Positions 8,856 through 18,315 of a DNA stretch of 64,000 bases are shown here, one piece after another. Source of the stretch: PALSA-911 sp963743035 (GTDB lineage Bacteria; Pseudomonadota; Alphaproteobacteria; Acetobacterales; Acetobacteraceae); assembly GCA_963743035.1 (NCBI GenBank), contig CAVUOB010000008.1:1-64000 (forward strand), given 5' to 3'. A program made the position numbers and the translations under genes. The notes beneath the pieces are model-generated. The model was not told where the DNA came from and did no database searches. It was given only the letters and a program-made list of their open reading frames with translations. The stretch's first letter is position 1, and each line of letters opens with the position of its first letter.

Positions 8856-9626
8856 GTGCAGGAACCACTGCTCAGCGTGCGGGACGTGACTGTGCGCTTC
8901 GGCGGCGTCGTGGCGCTGGATGAGGTCAGCTTCGACGTTCGCGCCGGGCAGATCGTCGGGCTGATCGGCCCGAACGGCGCCGGCAAGACCACGTTGTTCA
9001 ATTGCCTGAGCCGGCTCTACCAGCCAAGCGCCGGGGACATCCTGTTCGAGGGAAGGTCGCTGCTGTCCGTCCCCCGCCATCGGATCGCCGCCGAGGGGAT
9101 CGGGCGGACCTTCCAGAACGTGGCGCTGTTCGACCGGCTGACGGTGCTGGAGAACGTGATGGTCGGCCGCCACAGCCAGACCTCTTCCAGCTTCCTGGCC
9201 AATGCCTTCCGCCTGCCCTCCGTCGTCGCCGAGCAGAACGCGGCGCGGGAGCGGGCGATGGAGCTGATCGCCTTCATGGACCTCGGCAGTTACGTGGACT
9301 GGCCGGCCGGCGGCCTGCCGTTCCCGATCCGCAAGCGGGTGGAGCTGGCCCGCGCGCTGGCCGCCAAACCCAAGCTGCTGCTGCTGGACGAGCCGGCCGC
9401 CGGCCTGAACCATGAGGAGGTGCATGTGCTGGAAGGCCAGATCCGCCGCGTGCGCGACACGCAGGACGTCACGGTGCTGCTGGTCGAGCATCACATGAGC
9501 CTGGTGATGTCGGTGTCGGACCAGGTCGTCACGGTGAATTTCGGCCGCAAGATCGCCGACGGCACGCCCGAGGAGGTGAAGCGCCATCCGGAGGTGATCC
9601 GCGCCTATCTGGGCACCGCCGCCTAG
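8856..9626 (+). CDS. livG: Branched-chain amino acid-type ABC transporter ATPase LivG
   Basis: I chose GTG 8856 because GGGAGGAGG lies directly upstream and the family begins just before LLSVRDVTVRFGG; an open frame extends further upstream without support. The 256-residue product has Walker A GPNGAGKTT (about residues 38-46), a Q-loop region GIGRTFQN, a signature-helix region LPFPIRKRVELARAL in place of the usual LSGGQ, Walker B LLLLDEPAAGL, and the switch His in VLLVEHHM. It is one of two cytoplasmic ATPases of a HAAT-type importer and is followed directly by livF. The GTG lies 240 nt from the divergent LLM gene. Confidence 0.92.
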   Translation: MQEPLLSVRDVTVRFGGVVALDEVSFDVRAGQIVGLIGPNGAGKTTLFNCLSRLYQPSAGDILFEGRSLLSVPRHRIAAEGIGRTFQNVALFDRLTVLENVMVGRHSQTSSSFLANAFRLPSVVAEQNAARERAMELIAFMDLGSYVDWPAGGLPFPIRKRVELARALAAKPKLLLLDEPAAGLNHEEVHVLEGQIRRVRDTQDVTVLLVEHHMSLVMSVSDQVVTVNFGRKIADGTPEEVKRHPEVIRAYLGTAA

Positions 9627-10340
9627 ATGACCGCCATTCTGGAGGTAAAGGGCCTCAGCGCCTGGTATGGCCCGATCCGGGCGCTGTTCGACATCGATTT
9701 CACCATCGGCAATGGCGGCGTGACGGCGCTGCTCGGCGCCAACGGCGCGGGCAAGACGACCACGCTGCGGGCGCTGTGCAACATGGTGCGCCGCACCGGC
9801 AGCTGCGTGCTGGCCGGCACCGACATATCCCGCAAGCCGACCGAGGACATCGTTCGGATGGGCGTCGCGCATGTGCCGGAAGGGCGCGGCACGTTCGCCG
9901 GCCTGACGGTGGATGAAAACCTGCGGCTGGCCTTCCACACGCGGCGCGACCACGCGGCGGCGCGGCGGGACCTCGGTCTCGTGTTCGATTATTTCCCCCG
10001 GCTGAAGGAACGCATCCGCCAGCAGGCCGGCACGCTGTCGGGCGGGGAGCAGCAGATGCTGGCGATCTCCCGCGCGCTGATGCTGTCGCCGCGGCTGATG
10101 CTGCTGGACGAGCCGTCCTTCGGCCTGGCCCCGCTGGTGGTGCAGGAGATCTTCCGCATCCTCCGGCGCATCAACGAGCACGAGAAGGTGTCCATGCTGA
10201 TCGTCGAGCAGAACGCCGCGCTGGCGCTGGAACTGGCGGACCACGTGTATCTGCTGGAGACCGGGCGGGTGGTGACATCCGGCCCCTCGGCGATGGTGCA
10301 GAACGACGAGACGTTGCGCAAAGCCTATCTGGGATATTGA
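9627..10340 (+). CDS. livF: Branched-chain amino acid-type ABC transporter ATPase LivF
   Basis: This 237-residue ATPase starts at ATG 9627, immediately after the livG stop, so the two are translationally coupled. Walker A is GANGAGKTT (about 37-45), the signature is LSGGEQQML, Walker B is LMLLDEPSFGLAP, and the H-loop position carries SMLIVEQNAAL, with Gln in place of His as is usual in LivF. With LivG it drives import through LivH/LivM. It is intact, while the three membrane and periplasmic partners just downstream all carry frame breaks. Confidence 0.93.
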   Translation: MTAILEVKGLSAWYGPIRALFDIDFTIGNGGVTALLGANGAGKTTTLRALCNMVRRTGSCVLAGTDISRKPTEDIVRMGVAHVPEGRGTFAGLTVDENLRLAFHTRRDHAAARRDLGLVFDYFPRLKERIRQQAGTLSGGEQQMLAISRALMLSPRLMLLDEPSFGLAPLVVQEIFRILRRINEHEKVSMLIVEQNAALALELADHVYLLETGRVVTSGPSAMVQNDETLRKAYLGY

Positions 10341-10347
10341 GGGGCGC

Positions 10348-11221
10348 ATGGAATTCCTGCTGCAGCAGATCGCCTCCGGCCTGACCTCGGGCGCCATCTA
10401 TGCCTGCGTGGCACTCGGGCTGGTGATGATCTATGTCTCCACCGACCACATCAATTTCGCCCAGGGCGAGATGGCGATGTTCGCCACCTATATCGCCTGG
10501 AGCCTGATCCAGGCCGGGATACCGGTACTGGATCGCGTTCGGGCTGACGGTGCTGATCGCCTTCGCCGGCGGGCTGCTGATCCAGCGCTTCGTGCTGAAA
10601 CCGCTGGAGCACGCGCCGGTCCTGGCGCTGGTGGTCTGTTTCATTGCGCTGCTGTCCATCTTCAACGCCATCGCCGGCATGTTGTGGAGCTACACGGTCA
10701 AGCAGTTCCCCTCGCCGTTTCCCGCCGGCGACCCGACCGGCCTCGGCCTGGTCAGCTATCACCAGATCGGCGTGGTGGCGGTCACCGCGATCATGCTGGG
10801 GGTGCTGACGGTGTTCTTCCGCTTCACCACGCTCGGCCTGGCGATGCGCGCGGCGGCGCAGAACCCGGCCTCCGCCCGCCTGATGGGGGTGCGGGTGTCG
10901 TGGATGCTGGCGCTGGGCTGGGGGCTGGCGGCGGCGATCGGGTCGGTTGCGGGAATGCTGGTGGCGCCGATCGTCTTCCTCGATCCGAACATGATGACGG
11001 GCATCCTGATCTACGGCTTCGCCGGCGCGCTGGTCGGCGGCATCGGCAATCCCGGCGGCGCCGTGGCCGGCGGCTTCGTGGTCGGGGTGCTGGAGAACCT
11101 GGTCGGCACCTACGTGATCGGCAACGAGCTGAAGCTGACCTTCGCGCTGGTCATCGTGGTGGGCGTGCTGATCCTGAAGCCGGCCGGCCTGTTCGGCCGC
11201 GTCAACGTGAAGCGGGTCTGA
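10348..11221 (+). pseudogene. livH: ABC transporter permease LivH, one frameshift
   Basis: The first frame, MEFLLQQIASGLTSGAIYACVALGLVMIY, runs to about 10525. The sequence then continues in the next frame as IAFGLTVLIAFAGGLLIQRFVLKPLEHAP to the stop at 11221. Removing one G near 10523 (ACCGGTACTGG) gives a continuous 290-residue permease with about eight membrane helices. It carries the LivH hallmarks HINFAQGEMAMFATYIAW near residue 35 and AMRAAAQNPASARLMGV near 165, the cytoplasmic coupling helix. It lies between livF and livM. The lesion is a single extra base and may not be real. Confidence 0.88.
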
Positions 11222-11224
11222 GCC

Positions 11225-12263
11225 ATGGCAGCGGTTGCGAATTCCTGGGCGACGCGGCGCGGCATCGGCGCGGTCGCCATCGTGTTCTGGCTTTGCATGC
11301 TGGCGCTGCCGGTGCTGGGGAATGTGTTCCCGTCCGACAGTTTCGATTATTACATGTTCATGGGCCAGTCGATGATGGTCTATGCCATCGCGGTGCTGGG
11401 GCTGAACCTGCTGACCGGCTTCAACGGCCAGATCTCGCTGGGGCACGGGGCGTTCTTCGCGCTCGGCGGCTATGTGACGGCCATCCTGATGAACGACGGC
11501 GGCTGGCCGTACTGGGCGACGCTGCCGGTGGTGGCGATCCTGTGCTTCGGCGCCGGCTTCCTGTTCGGCTTTCCCGCGCTGAAGCTGGAAAGCCATTACC
11601 TGGCGCTGGCCACCTTCACCCTGGCGATCGCGGTGCCGCAGATCCTCAAGCACAAGGCGATCGCCGGCTGGACCGGCGGCGTCGCCGGGCTGGTGCTGGA
11701 AAAGCCGGACGCGCCGTTCGGGCTGCCGCTGAGCCCGGATCAGTGGCTGTTCTATTTCTGCCTGATCGTGGCGATGGTCCTGTTCTGGACCGCGTTCAAC
11801 CTGCTGCGCGGGCGCAGCGGGCGGGCGATGATGGCGATCCGCGACCATGGCATGGCCGCCGGCACGATGGGCATCGACACGTCGCTGTACAAGACCATCA
11901 CCTTCGGCATCAGCGCCGCTCTACACCGGCATCGCCGGCGCGCTGTCGGCCATCACCGTCGCCTATGTCGCGCCCGACAGCTTCGCCCTGCCGCTGTCCA
12001 TCGCCTTCCTGGTGGGGCTGGTGGTGGGCGGGCTGTCGTCGCTGTCCGGCTGCATCATCGGCGGCATCTTTCTGGTGCTGGTGCAGAACTGGTCGCAATC
12101 GCTGTCGGACTGGATGAAGGCGACGTTCGACCTGCGCTACGACGTGCCGTCCTGGGCGATCTACGGCGTGCTGCTGCTGCTGCTGATGTACCTGATGCCG
12201 ACCGGCATTGCCGGAGGCTTCGGCCGGCTGTTTCGTTATCTGAACCATCGGCGGGGCCGATAG
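11225..12263 (+). pseudogene. livM: ABC transporter permease LivM, one frameshift
   Basis: The gene starts at ATG 11225, 3 nt after livH. The first frame runs through LNLLTGFNGQISLGHGAFFALGGY (the LivM signature) and GRAMMAIRDHGMAAGTMGID (the coupling helix). It is then lost near 11920, and LYTGIAGALSAITVAYVAPDSF continues in another frame to the stop at 12263. One extra base in AGCGCCGCTCTAC accounts for the shift. The repaired length is 345 residues, with about nine membrane helices. Together with livH it would form the transmembrane channel of the importer. Confidence 0.88.
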
Positions 12264-12297
12264 CGGTCCCGCCCAACTCCAGCGAGGAGAAGCGGAC

Positions 12298-13550
12298 ATG
12301 ACCAGGCAACTTCGTCGGCGGGATGCGATGCTGCTGGCGTCCGGCGCGATAATGGCCGGAGGGGGGCTGGCCGCGGGACGGGCGCGGGCCGCGGGCAAAT
12401 ACGGCCCCGGCGCCGGCGACGGCGAGATCAAGATCGGCCAGACCATGCCGTATTCCGGCAACGCCTCGGCCTATGGCGTGAACGGCCGCGCGCACGCCGC
12501 CTATTTCCGCATGCTGAACGAGCAGGGCGGGATCAACGGGCGCAAGATCGACCTGATCTCGCTGGATGACGGGTACTCCCCGCCGAAGACGGTGGAGCTG
12601 GCGCGCCAGCTGGTGGAGCGGGACCAGGTGCTGCTGCTGTTCGCCCCGCTCGGCACCGCGTGCAACACCGCGATCCAGAAATACATGAACCAGAAGAAGG
12701 TGCCGCAGCTCTTCGTCGCCACCGGCGCGTCCAAATGGGGCAATCCGAAGCAGTTCCCATGGACCATGGGCTGGCAGCCGGACTACCACACCGAGGGCGT
12801 CGATCTACGCCAAGCACGCGCTGCAGACGATCAAGGACCCGAAGATCGCCATCCTCCGCCAGAACGACGACATGGGCGTGGACTACCTGGACGGGTTCCT
12901 CGAAGGCCTGCAGCAAGGGCTGGGCAAGGAGTACGAGAAAGCCGTGGTGGCGACCGCGACCTATGAGGTGACGGACGCCACCGTCGACAGCCAGGTGCTG
13001 CAGCTGAAGAATTCCGGCGCCAACGTGTTCTACAACGTCACCACGCCGAAATTCGCCGCCCAGGCGATCAAGAAGGCCGCGGAAATCGGCTGGAAGCCGA
13101 CCCAGTACCTGGTGAACGTGGCCGCCTCGATCGGCGCGGTGATCCGCCCGGCCGGGTTCGACAATGCCCAGGGCATCATCACCGCCTCGTATATCAAGGA
13201 CGTCACCGACCTGAGCTGGGCAAACCTCGCCGGACTTCGTCGCCTGGAAGGCCTGGATGGAGAAGCACAACCCCACCGCCAACCCGATGGAGAGCGCCAA
13301 CGCCACCGGCTATGCCGCCGCCTTCACCATGGCGCATGTGCTGCGCCAGTGCGGCGACGACCTGACGCGGGAGAACGTCATGCGCCAGGCGGCGAGCCTG
13401 CACGACCTGGAGGTGCCGATGCTGCTGCCGGGGATCCGGCTGAACACCAGCCCGACGGATTTCTACCCGATCAAATCGGTGCGCCTGTCGCATATCGAGG
13501 GCGATCACTGGAAGCTGTTCGGCGAGCTGATGTCGCGCACGGCGACCTGA
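12298..13550 (+). pseudogene. Periplasmic Liv-type substrate-binding protein, two frameshifts
   Basis: The start is ATG 12298 with GCGAGGAGAAG upstream. The N-terminus, MTRQLRRRDAMLLASGAIMAGG, is Tat-like. The type-1 periplasmic fold follows: GEIKIGQTMPYSGNASAYG, then GGINGRKIDLISLDDGYSP. The frame is lost near 12803 (extra G in GAGGGCGTCGATC) and again near 13227 (extra C in AAACCTCGCC), then runs to the stop at 13550. Removing both bases gives 416 residues. It belongs to the ABC substrate-binding group around LivK, many of which bind aromatic or other carboxylates. Given the adjacent monooxygenases, the ligand may be a catabolic substrate rather than an amino acid; that is inference. Confidence 0.85.
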
Positions 13551-13618
13551 CCGGGTTTTCCCCTTGCGGCGATGGGTGCTAGACCGCCCGTTCCGCAACG
13601 GACGACCGGAGACGCGCC

Positions 13619-14930
13619 CTGACCACCTCATCCCGGCTGGAAAGCCTGCGCCGGCTGCTTGTCCCACGCGCGCGAGCGGCTGGGCCTCGATCTCGGCTTC
13701 GTGCTGTGGGACGGCTCCACCGTGCCGGACGGGCTGCCCGCGGACGCGCTGGCGATCCGGCTGGCCGACGAAGGCGTGATCGCGGCGCTGCTGCGCCGGC
13801 CCAACATCGATACGCTGGCCAATCTCTGGGTGTCGGCCAGGATCGACATCCAGGGCGGCACGATCTTCGATCTGGTCGCGCGCCGGCCGAAGATCCGGTC
13901 CCGCGCCCTGCTCAAAAGCCTGGACAAGGGAAAGCTGCTGGTCACGCTGGCCCGCTTCCTGCGGGTGCCGCGCGGCGGTCCCTGGCCGCTGGAGGGCATT
14001 CGCGGCGACAAGGCCCTGGCCGATGGCAGCGAGGACGCGAACCGCACCAACGTGTCGTATCATTACGATGCGTCGAACGCGTTCTACGCGTTGTTCCTGG
14101 ACGCCTCGATGGTCTACACCTGCGCCTATTTCACCGACTGGGACAACAGCCTGGCGCAGGCGCAGCACGACAAGCTGGACATGATCTGCCGCAAGTTGCG
14201 CCTGAAACCGGGAGAGACGCTGCTCGACATCGGCTGCGGCTGGGGCGCGCTGGTCTGCCACGCGGCGCAGCATTACGGCGTGCGCGCGACCGGCGTGACC
14301 CTGTCGAAGGAACAATTCGCCTATGCCAGCGACCGCATCGCCCGCGCCGGTCTGGCGGACCGCGTGAAGCTGGAACTGCGCGACTACGCGCTGATGGAGG
14401 GCAGTTTCGACAAGATCTCCTCCATCGGCATGTTCGAGCAGGTCGGCCTCGCCAACCATGCGACCTATTTCCGCACGGTGAACCGGCTGCTCAATCCCGG
14501 CGGTCTCTACCTGCACCATTCCATCGCCCGCCCGGCCAAGCGCGACGACCGCAGCTTCAAACGCCGGCCGAAGGAATACGCCGCCCTCGTGCGCTACATC
14601 TTTCCCGGCGGGGAGCTCGATCACGTCGGCATGTCCATCGCCAATTTGCAGCGCCACGGCTTCGAGGTGCACGACATGGAGGCCTGGCGGGAGCACTACG
14701 CCCGCACCTGCCGGCATTGGCACGACCGGCTGCTGGCGCGCTACGACGAGGCCTCGGCCGAGGTGGGCAGCGTGAAGGTGCGGCTATGGCTGGCCTATCT
14801 CGCCGGCTGCTCGCTGGCGTTCGAGCGCAACACGGTGGGGATCTACCAGACCCTGGCGTCCCGGCGGGTGCGCGGCCCCTCGGGCCTGCCGCCGACCCGC
14901 GCCGATCTGTACCGGCCGCAGTCGCCGTAG
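13619..14930 (+). pseudogene. Cyclopropane-fatty-acid-synthase-like methyltransferase, CTG start and one frameshift
   Basis: An intact open frame from ATG 13659 encodes 423 residues. Related-looking N-terminal sequence (TTSSRLESLRRLL) lies just upstream in another frame; removing one T at about 13660 joins them. The apparent initiator is then CTG 13619, with GGAG 7 nt upstream. The SAM-binding motif is LLDIGCGWGALVCHAAQHYGV, preceded by YHYDASNAFYALFLD and YTCAYF, and followed by SSIGMFEQVG, all typical of CFA synthases. These methylate double bonds of membrane phospholipids; relatives modify other lipids. It is downstream of the Liv genes by 68 nt. The C-terminus ends RADLYRPQSP. Confidence 0.82.
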
Positions 14931-15275
14931 CCCGGACTGCGCGCGTCGTCCTTATCGGCTGCCTCGATTCCGGATTGTCCGGCCGTGCCGGTCGGCAACT
15001 CAAGGCCGGGCCGCGCAAGCGCGCGGGCGCTGCGCGCACCTTGACTTGCCGCCCGTCCCGGCAGGTCGGCTTGGGATCGAAGCAAGCCGGAGATGGGCAG
15101 ACCTCAGATGTCCAGACCTCGGGCTTGTCTGATCACAGCCCTCGCTTCGTCCGCCTGGCCGGGGTCAACCCGCGCGTAGCGCCCGCGCGCTTGCGCGGCT
15201 CGGGGTTGACGCCGGACGGGCGGACGCAAGCACAATCATCAGATCAGACAGGGACAACCTCCCCGGCAACGACAT
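14931..15275. repeat. Intergenic region with long inverted repeat
   Basis: No gene was seen. Two 22-nt arms at 15010-15031 (GCCGCGCAAGCGCGCGG...) and 15178-15199 are exact reverse complements. The match extends imperfectly inward to about 15045 and 15163, including TTGAC/GTCAA ends. The 146-nt interior has no coding character. The region separates convergent genes (methyltransferase and DUF1330 gene), so a structured bidirectional terminator or a small palindromic mobile element is plausible. Confidence 0.6.
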
Positions 15276-15567
15276 CTAGACGCCTTCGACGATCCGGATA
15301 TCGCGTTCCGCGCCCGAGCCCAGCGCGCGCAGGGCTTCCTGGTAGCCGGGGCTGTTGTATGCGGCCAGAGCCGCTTCCACGCTCTCGAACTCGATCAAGC
15401 ACGGTGCGCTGCTTCACGCCGGCTTCCTTGATCGCCGCGGCCTCGCCGCGCGCCAGGAACTTGCCGCCCGCCGCCGTCAGGGACGGCCCCGCCAGCTTGG
15501 CATAGGCGGCCAATGCGTCGGGGTTGGAAACCGAACGATAGGCACTGATCCAATAGGCCTTGGCCAT
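15276..15567 (-). pseudogene. DUF1330 family protein, one frameshift
   Basis: ATG 15565-15567 starts MAKAYWISAYRSVSNPDALAAYAKLAGPSL...GVKQRTVL, the typical opening of the small dimeric ferredoxin-like DUF1330 proteins. Near 15398 an extra T (coding strand GTGCTTGATCG) shifts the frame. In the restored frame the protein continues IEFESVEAALAAYNSPGYQEALRALG and ends EGV-stop at 15276, giving the normal 96 residues. The biochemical role is unknown; the fold is related to antibiotic-biosynthesis-type monooxygenase dimers. It is divergent from the SDR gene by 148 nt. Confidence 0.82.
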
Positions 15568-15715
15568 GTCACTCTCCCAAAAAACCAATTTCGCCTGCGC
15601 GGAACCGCCGGGGCCGATTGACAACCGGCCCCCGCCGGCCCCCCATTCATGCAACACCGCCGCAAGGCTGCAAAGCCTCGCGTCGCATGATGCATTTTGG
15701 GAGGAAGGAAACCAC

Positions 15716-16459
15716 ATGCGCCTGAAAGACAAAGTCGCCATCGTCACCGGCGGCGCCCACGGCATGGGCGAGGCCGAAGCCAGGCTGTTCGCCGCCGAGG
15801 GCGCCAAGGTCGTCATCGCCGACGTGCTGCCCGACATGGGCGAAACCGTCGCCGCCGATATCCGCGCCGGCGGCGGCCAGGCCACCTATGTCAAGATCGA
15901 CGTCACCAGCGAGGCGGACTGGCAGAACCTGATCGCCGCCACGCTGAAAGCCTATGGAAGGCTGGACATCCTGGTGAACAACGCCGGCATTTCCGGCAGC
16001 TCGGTCGGCGATCCGGACGGGGTGGAGGGCTGGCACCGCATCATCGCCGTGAACCAGACCAGCGTGTTCCTCGGCACCAAGCTCGCCGCCGAGCAGATGC
16101 GCAAGACCGGCGGCGGCTCGATCGTGAACATCTCCTCGATCATGGGCTTCGTCGGCAGCACCAGCGGCCACCCGGCCTACCACGCCTCCAAGGGCGCAGT
16201 GCGCATCTACTCGAAGGCCGCCGCGGTCCGCTACGGACCCGACAACGTGCGCGTCAACACCGTCCATCCCGGCTACATGCCGGCGATGCTGAACTCCACC
16301 AACAGCAACGAACGCGCCGACAAGATCGCCGCCACCCCGCTCCGCCGCCTCGGCGAACCGGTCGAGGTCGCCTACGGCGTGCTGTTCCTGGCATCGGACG
16401 AGGCATCGTTCGTAACCGGCACCGAACTCGTGGTCGATGGCGGCTGGATCGCCCAGTAG
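15716..16459 (+). CDS. SDR-family NAD(P)-dependent oxidoreductase
   Basis: This 247-residue classical short-chain dehydrogenase starts at ATG 15716 behind GGGAGGAAGG. The cofactor motif TGGAHGMG is at residues 11-18, an acidic residue at the end of beta-2 (KVVIADV) favours NAD, and the structural motif is NNAG. The catalytic Ser lies in NISSIMG, and YHASK carries the catalytic Tyr (about 155) and Lys (about 159). The C-terminus, FVTGTELVVDGGW, is typical. The substrate is unknown; cyclohexanol, 3-oxoacyl and steroid alcohol dehydrogenases all share this pattern. It lies 284 nt before the peptide-type ABC transporter; no gene was seen in that gap. Confidence 0.9.
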   Translation: MRLKDKVAIVTGGAHGMGEAEARLFAAEGAKVVIADVLPDMGETVAADIRAGGGQATYVKIDVTSEADWQNLIAATLKAYGRLDILVNNAGISGSSVGDPDGVEGWHRIIAVNQTSVFLGTKLAAEQMRKTGGGSIVNISSIMGFVGSTSGHPAYHASKGAVRIYSKAAAVRYGPDNVRVNTVHPGYMPAMLNSTNSNERADKIAATPLRRLGEPVEVAYGVLFLASDEASFVTGTELVVDGGWIAQ

Positions 16460-16743
16460 CAGGCTCTGAAGTCTGGCGCGCAAAGGTCTGGCGCATGCCC
16501 GCGCGGATCGGCAACGAATCCGCGCGGCGGCGCAACATTGCGGCGATGTCATCCTTTGCCGGCGCCACAATGATGGACAGCCCGGTTTCGGCACGGCATG
16601 TTGTCCCGAACAATAGCCGGCCCGGCGAACGGAGCGCGGCGGCAAGCAGGGGGACAGCGTCAGGCATGGTCTGAAACCATTCGTCTGGATCGTATTTTCG
16701 CCTGCCTGGCGCCGCGCCCGCACCGGGCCACGGGGGCGGAAAC

Positions 16744-18300
16744 ATGTTCAAGAGCTGGTTGCCTGCCATTGGCCTGATGGCTGTCTGTCTGACCGCGGCA
16801 AGCGGCGGGCCCGCGCGCGCGGCCGACGCCAATACCGCGGCCACGCTGGTCTATTACGACATGGCGGGCAACGCGACGCTCGATCCGGCGGAGCCGCAGA
16901 ACAACAGCAGCTATTCGCATGAGGCGCTGCTGGCGATCTACGACACGCTGATCCGGCTGGATGACGCCGGCAACCCGGGGCCGGGCCTGGCCGAGTCATG
17001 GACCCGAAACGAAGACCTGACGGCACTGACCCTGAAGCTGCGCCACGGGGTCAAGTTCCATGACGGCACGCCCTTCAATGCCGAAGCGGTCAAGCGGAAT
17101 TTCGAACGCAGCGCCGCACTCGGCCGCCGCGCCGGCGGCAGCGTGTACGAGACGTTCGCCCTGATCGATACGATCGAGACCGAGGGCGACGACACCGTCA
17201 AGCTGAAGCTGAAATCCCCGAGCGGGCAGATCGAATACTGGCTGGGCAGCACTGCGGGCATGATGATCAGCCCGGCCGCGCTGAAGGAAGACGCCTTCGG
17301 CAACACGCTGTCGCCGATCGGCGCCGGCCCGTATCAGGTCAAGAGCTTCGAGGCCAACGTGTCCACGATCATGACACGAAACGAAGCCTACTGGGGCGGC
17401 ACCGGCGCGCGCCCGGCCGGGTTCCAGCATCATTACGTTCCCGACGGGCGGGCGCGGCTGAATGCGCTGCGCTCCGGCCAGGCCAATATCGCGCTGATCG
17501 ACGCGCGGCAGATCCCCGAAGCCAAGGGCGCCGGGCTGGCCATCCAGGTCGTGGAGAAGAACGCGCTCTGGGACATCTATCCCAACCTGAAGAAGGGGCC
17601 GCTCGGCGATGTCCGCATCCGCCGCGCGATCATGCACGCGATCGACCGCGAGGCGCTGGCCGAGGCGCTGAGCTTCGGCAGCGCGCGGGCGACGCAGCAG
17701 CTCTGGTCCAGCCAGTCGCCGTTCTACGTCAAGGAGCTGGAGGGACGCTACGAATTCAACCAGGCCAAGGCCCGCGCCCTGATGGCCGAGGCCGGCTACA
17801 AGGATGGTTTCGAGCTGACGCAGCTGCTGCTGAACAACAGCGAATACCGCCAGCTCGCGGAAGCCCTGCAGGCGAACCTGGCCGAGGTGGGCATCCGGCT
17901 GAAATTCGACGTGGTGGACGTCTCGCAGTTTCCGCTGTTCTTCAAGCCGCCGCCGCGCGGCGACACGCTGATGGCGCGCTATGGCGGGCGCAGCGATCCG
18001 ATCCAGACGGTGTTCGAACTGGTCGGAACCGGCGGCTCCTACACCCCCGGCGGCTCCGCCAGCCCGAAGATCGACGAGCTGATCGGCCAGGCCCGCCATT
18101 TCGCCTCGACCGATCCCAGGCGGGTCGAGGTGATGCACGCCCTGGCGCGCGAAATCTCCGATACCGCCGCCACCATCCCGATCATCACCCGGGCCAATGT
18201 CTATGCCTACAAGCCCGGCTGCATCCAGAACCTCACGCCCTATCTGCCGGCCGGCGACGACCGGTTCAACGACGTGCGGATCGCCGCGAACTGCAAGTAA
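16744..18300 (+). CDS. ABC transporter substrate-binding protein, family 5 (first paralog)
   Basis: This 518-residue periplasmic binding protein has a Sec signal peptide (MFKSWLPAIGLMAVCLTAASGGPARA-AD). It carries family-5 (peptide/nickel/glutathione) landmarks: AIYDTLIRLDDAGNPGPGLAESW, LTLKLRHGVKFHDGTPFNAEAVKRN near residues 95-120, and IRRAIMHAIDREALAEAL near 293. The end, NVYAYKPGCIQNLTPYLPAGDDRFNDVRIAANCK, is shared with the next gene. It is the first gene of a five-component importer on the plus strand. The ligand cannot be assigned from sequence. Confidence 0.9.
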   Translation: MFKSWLPAIGLMAVCLTAASGGPARAADANTAATLVYYDMAGNATLDPAEPQNNSSYSHEALLAIYDTLIRLDDAGNPGPGLAESWTRNEDLTALTLKLRHGVKFHDGTPFNAEAVKRNFERSAALGRRAGGSVYETFALIDTIETEGDDTVKLKLKSPSGQIEYWLGSTAGMMISPAALKEDAFGNTLSPIGAGPYQVKSFEANVSTIMTRNEAYWGGTGARPAGFQHHYVPDGRARLNALRSGQANIALIDARQIPEAKGAGLAIQVVEKNALWDIYPNLKKGPLGDVRIRRAIMHAIDREALAEALSFGSARATQQLWSSQSPFYVKELEGRYEFNQAKARALMAEAGYKDGFELTQLLLNNSEYRQLAEALQANLAEVGIRLKFDVVDVSQFPLFFKPPPRGDTLMARYGGRSDPIQTVFELVGTGGSYTPGGSASPKIDELIGQARHFASTDPRRVEVMHALAREISDTAATIPIITRANVYAYKPGCIQNLTPYLPAGDDRFNDVRIAANCK

Positions 18301-18315
18301 CGGGGGAATTCCATC

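Noticed and set aside
10348..12117. Single long frame across livH and livM
   Set aside because: Only the first 60 residues are LivH. The remainder is low-complexity off-frame sequence created by the one-base shift near 10523.
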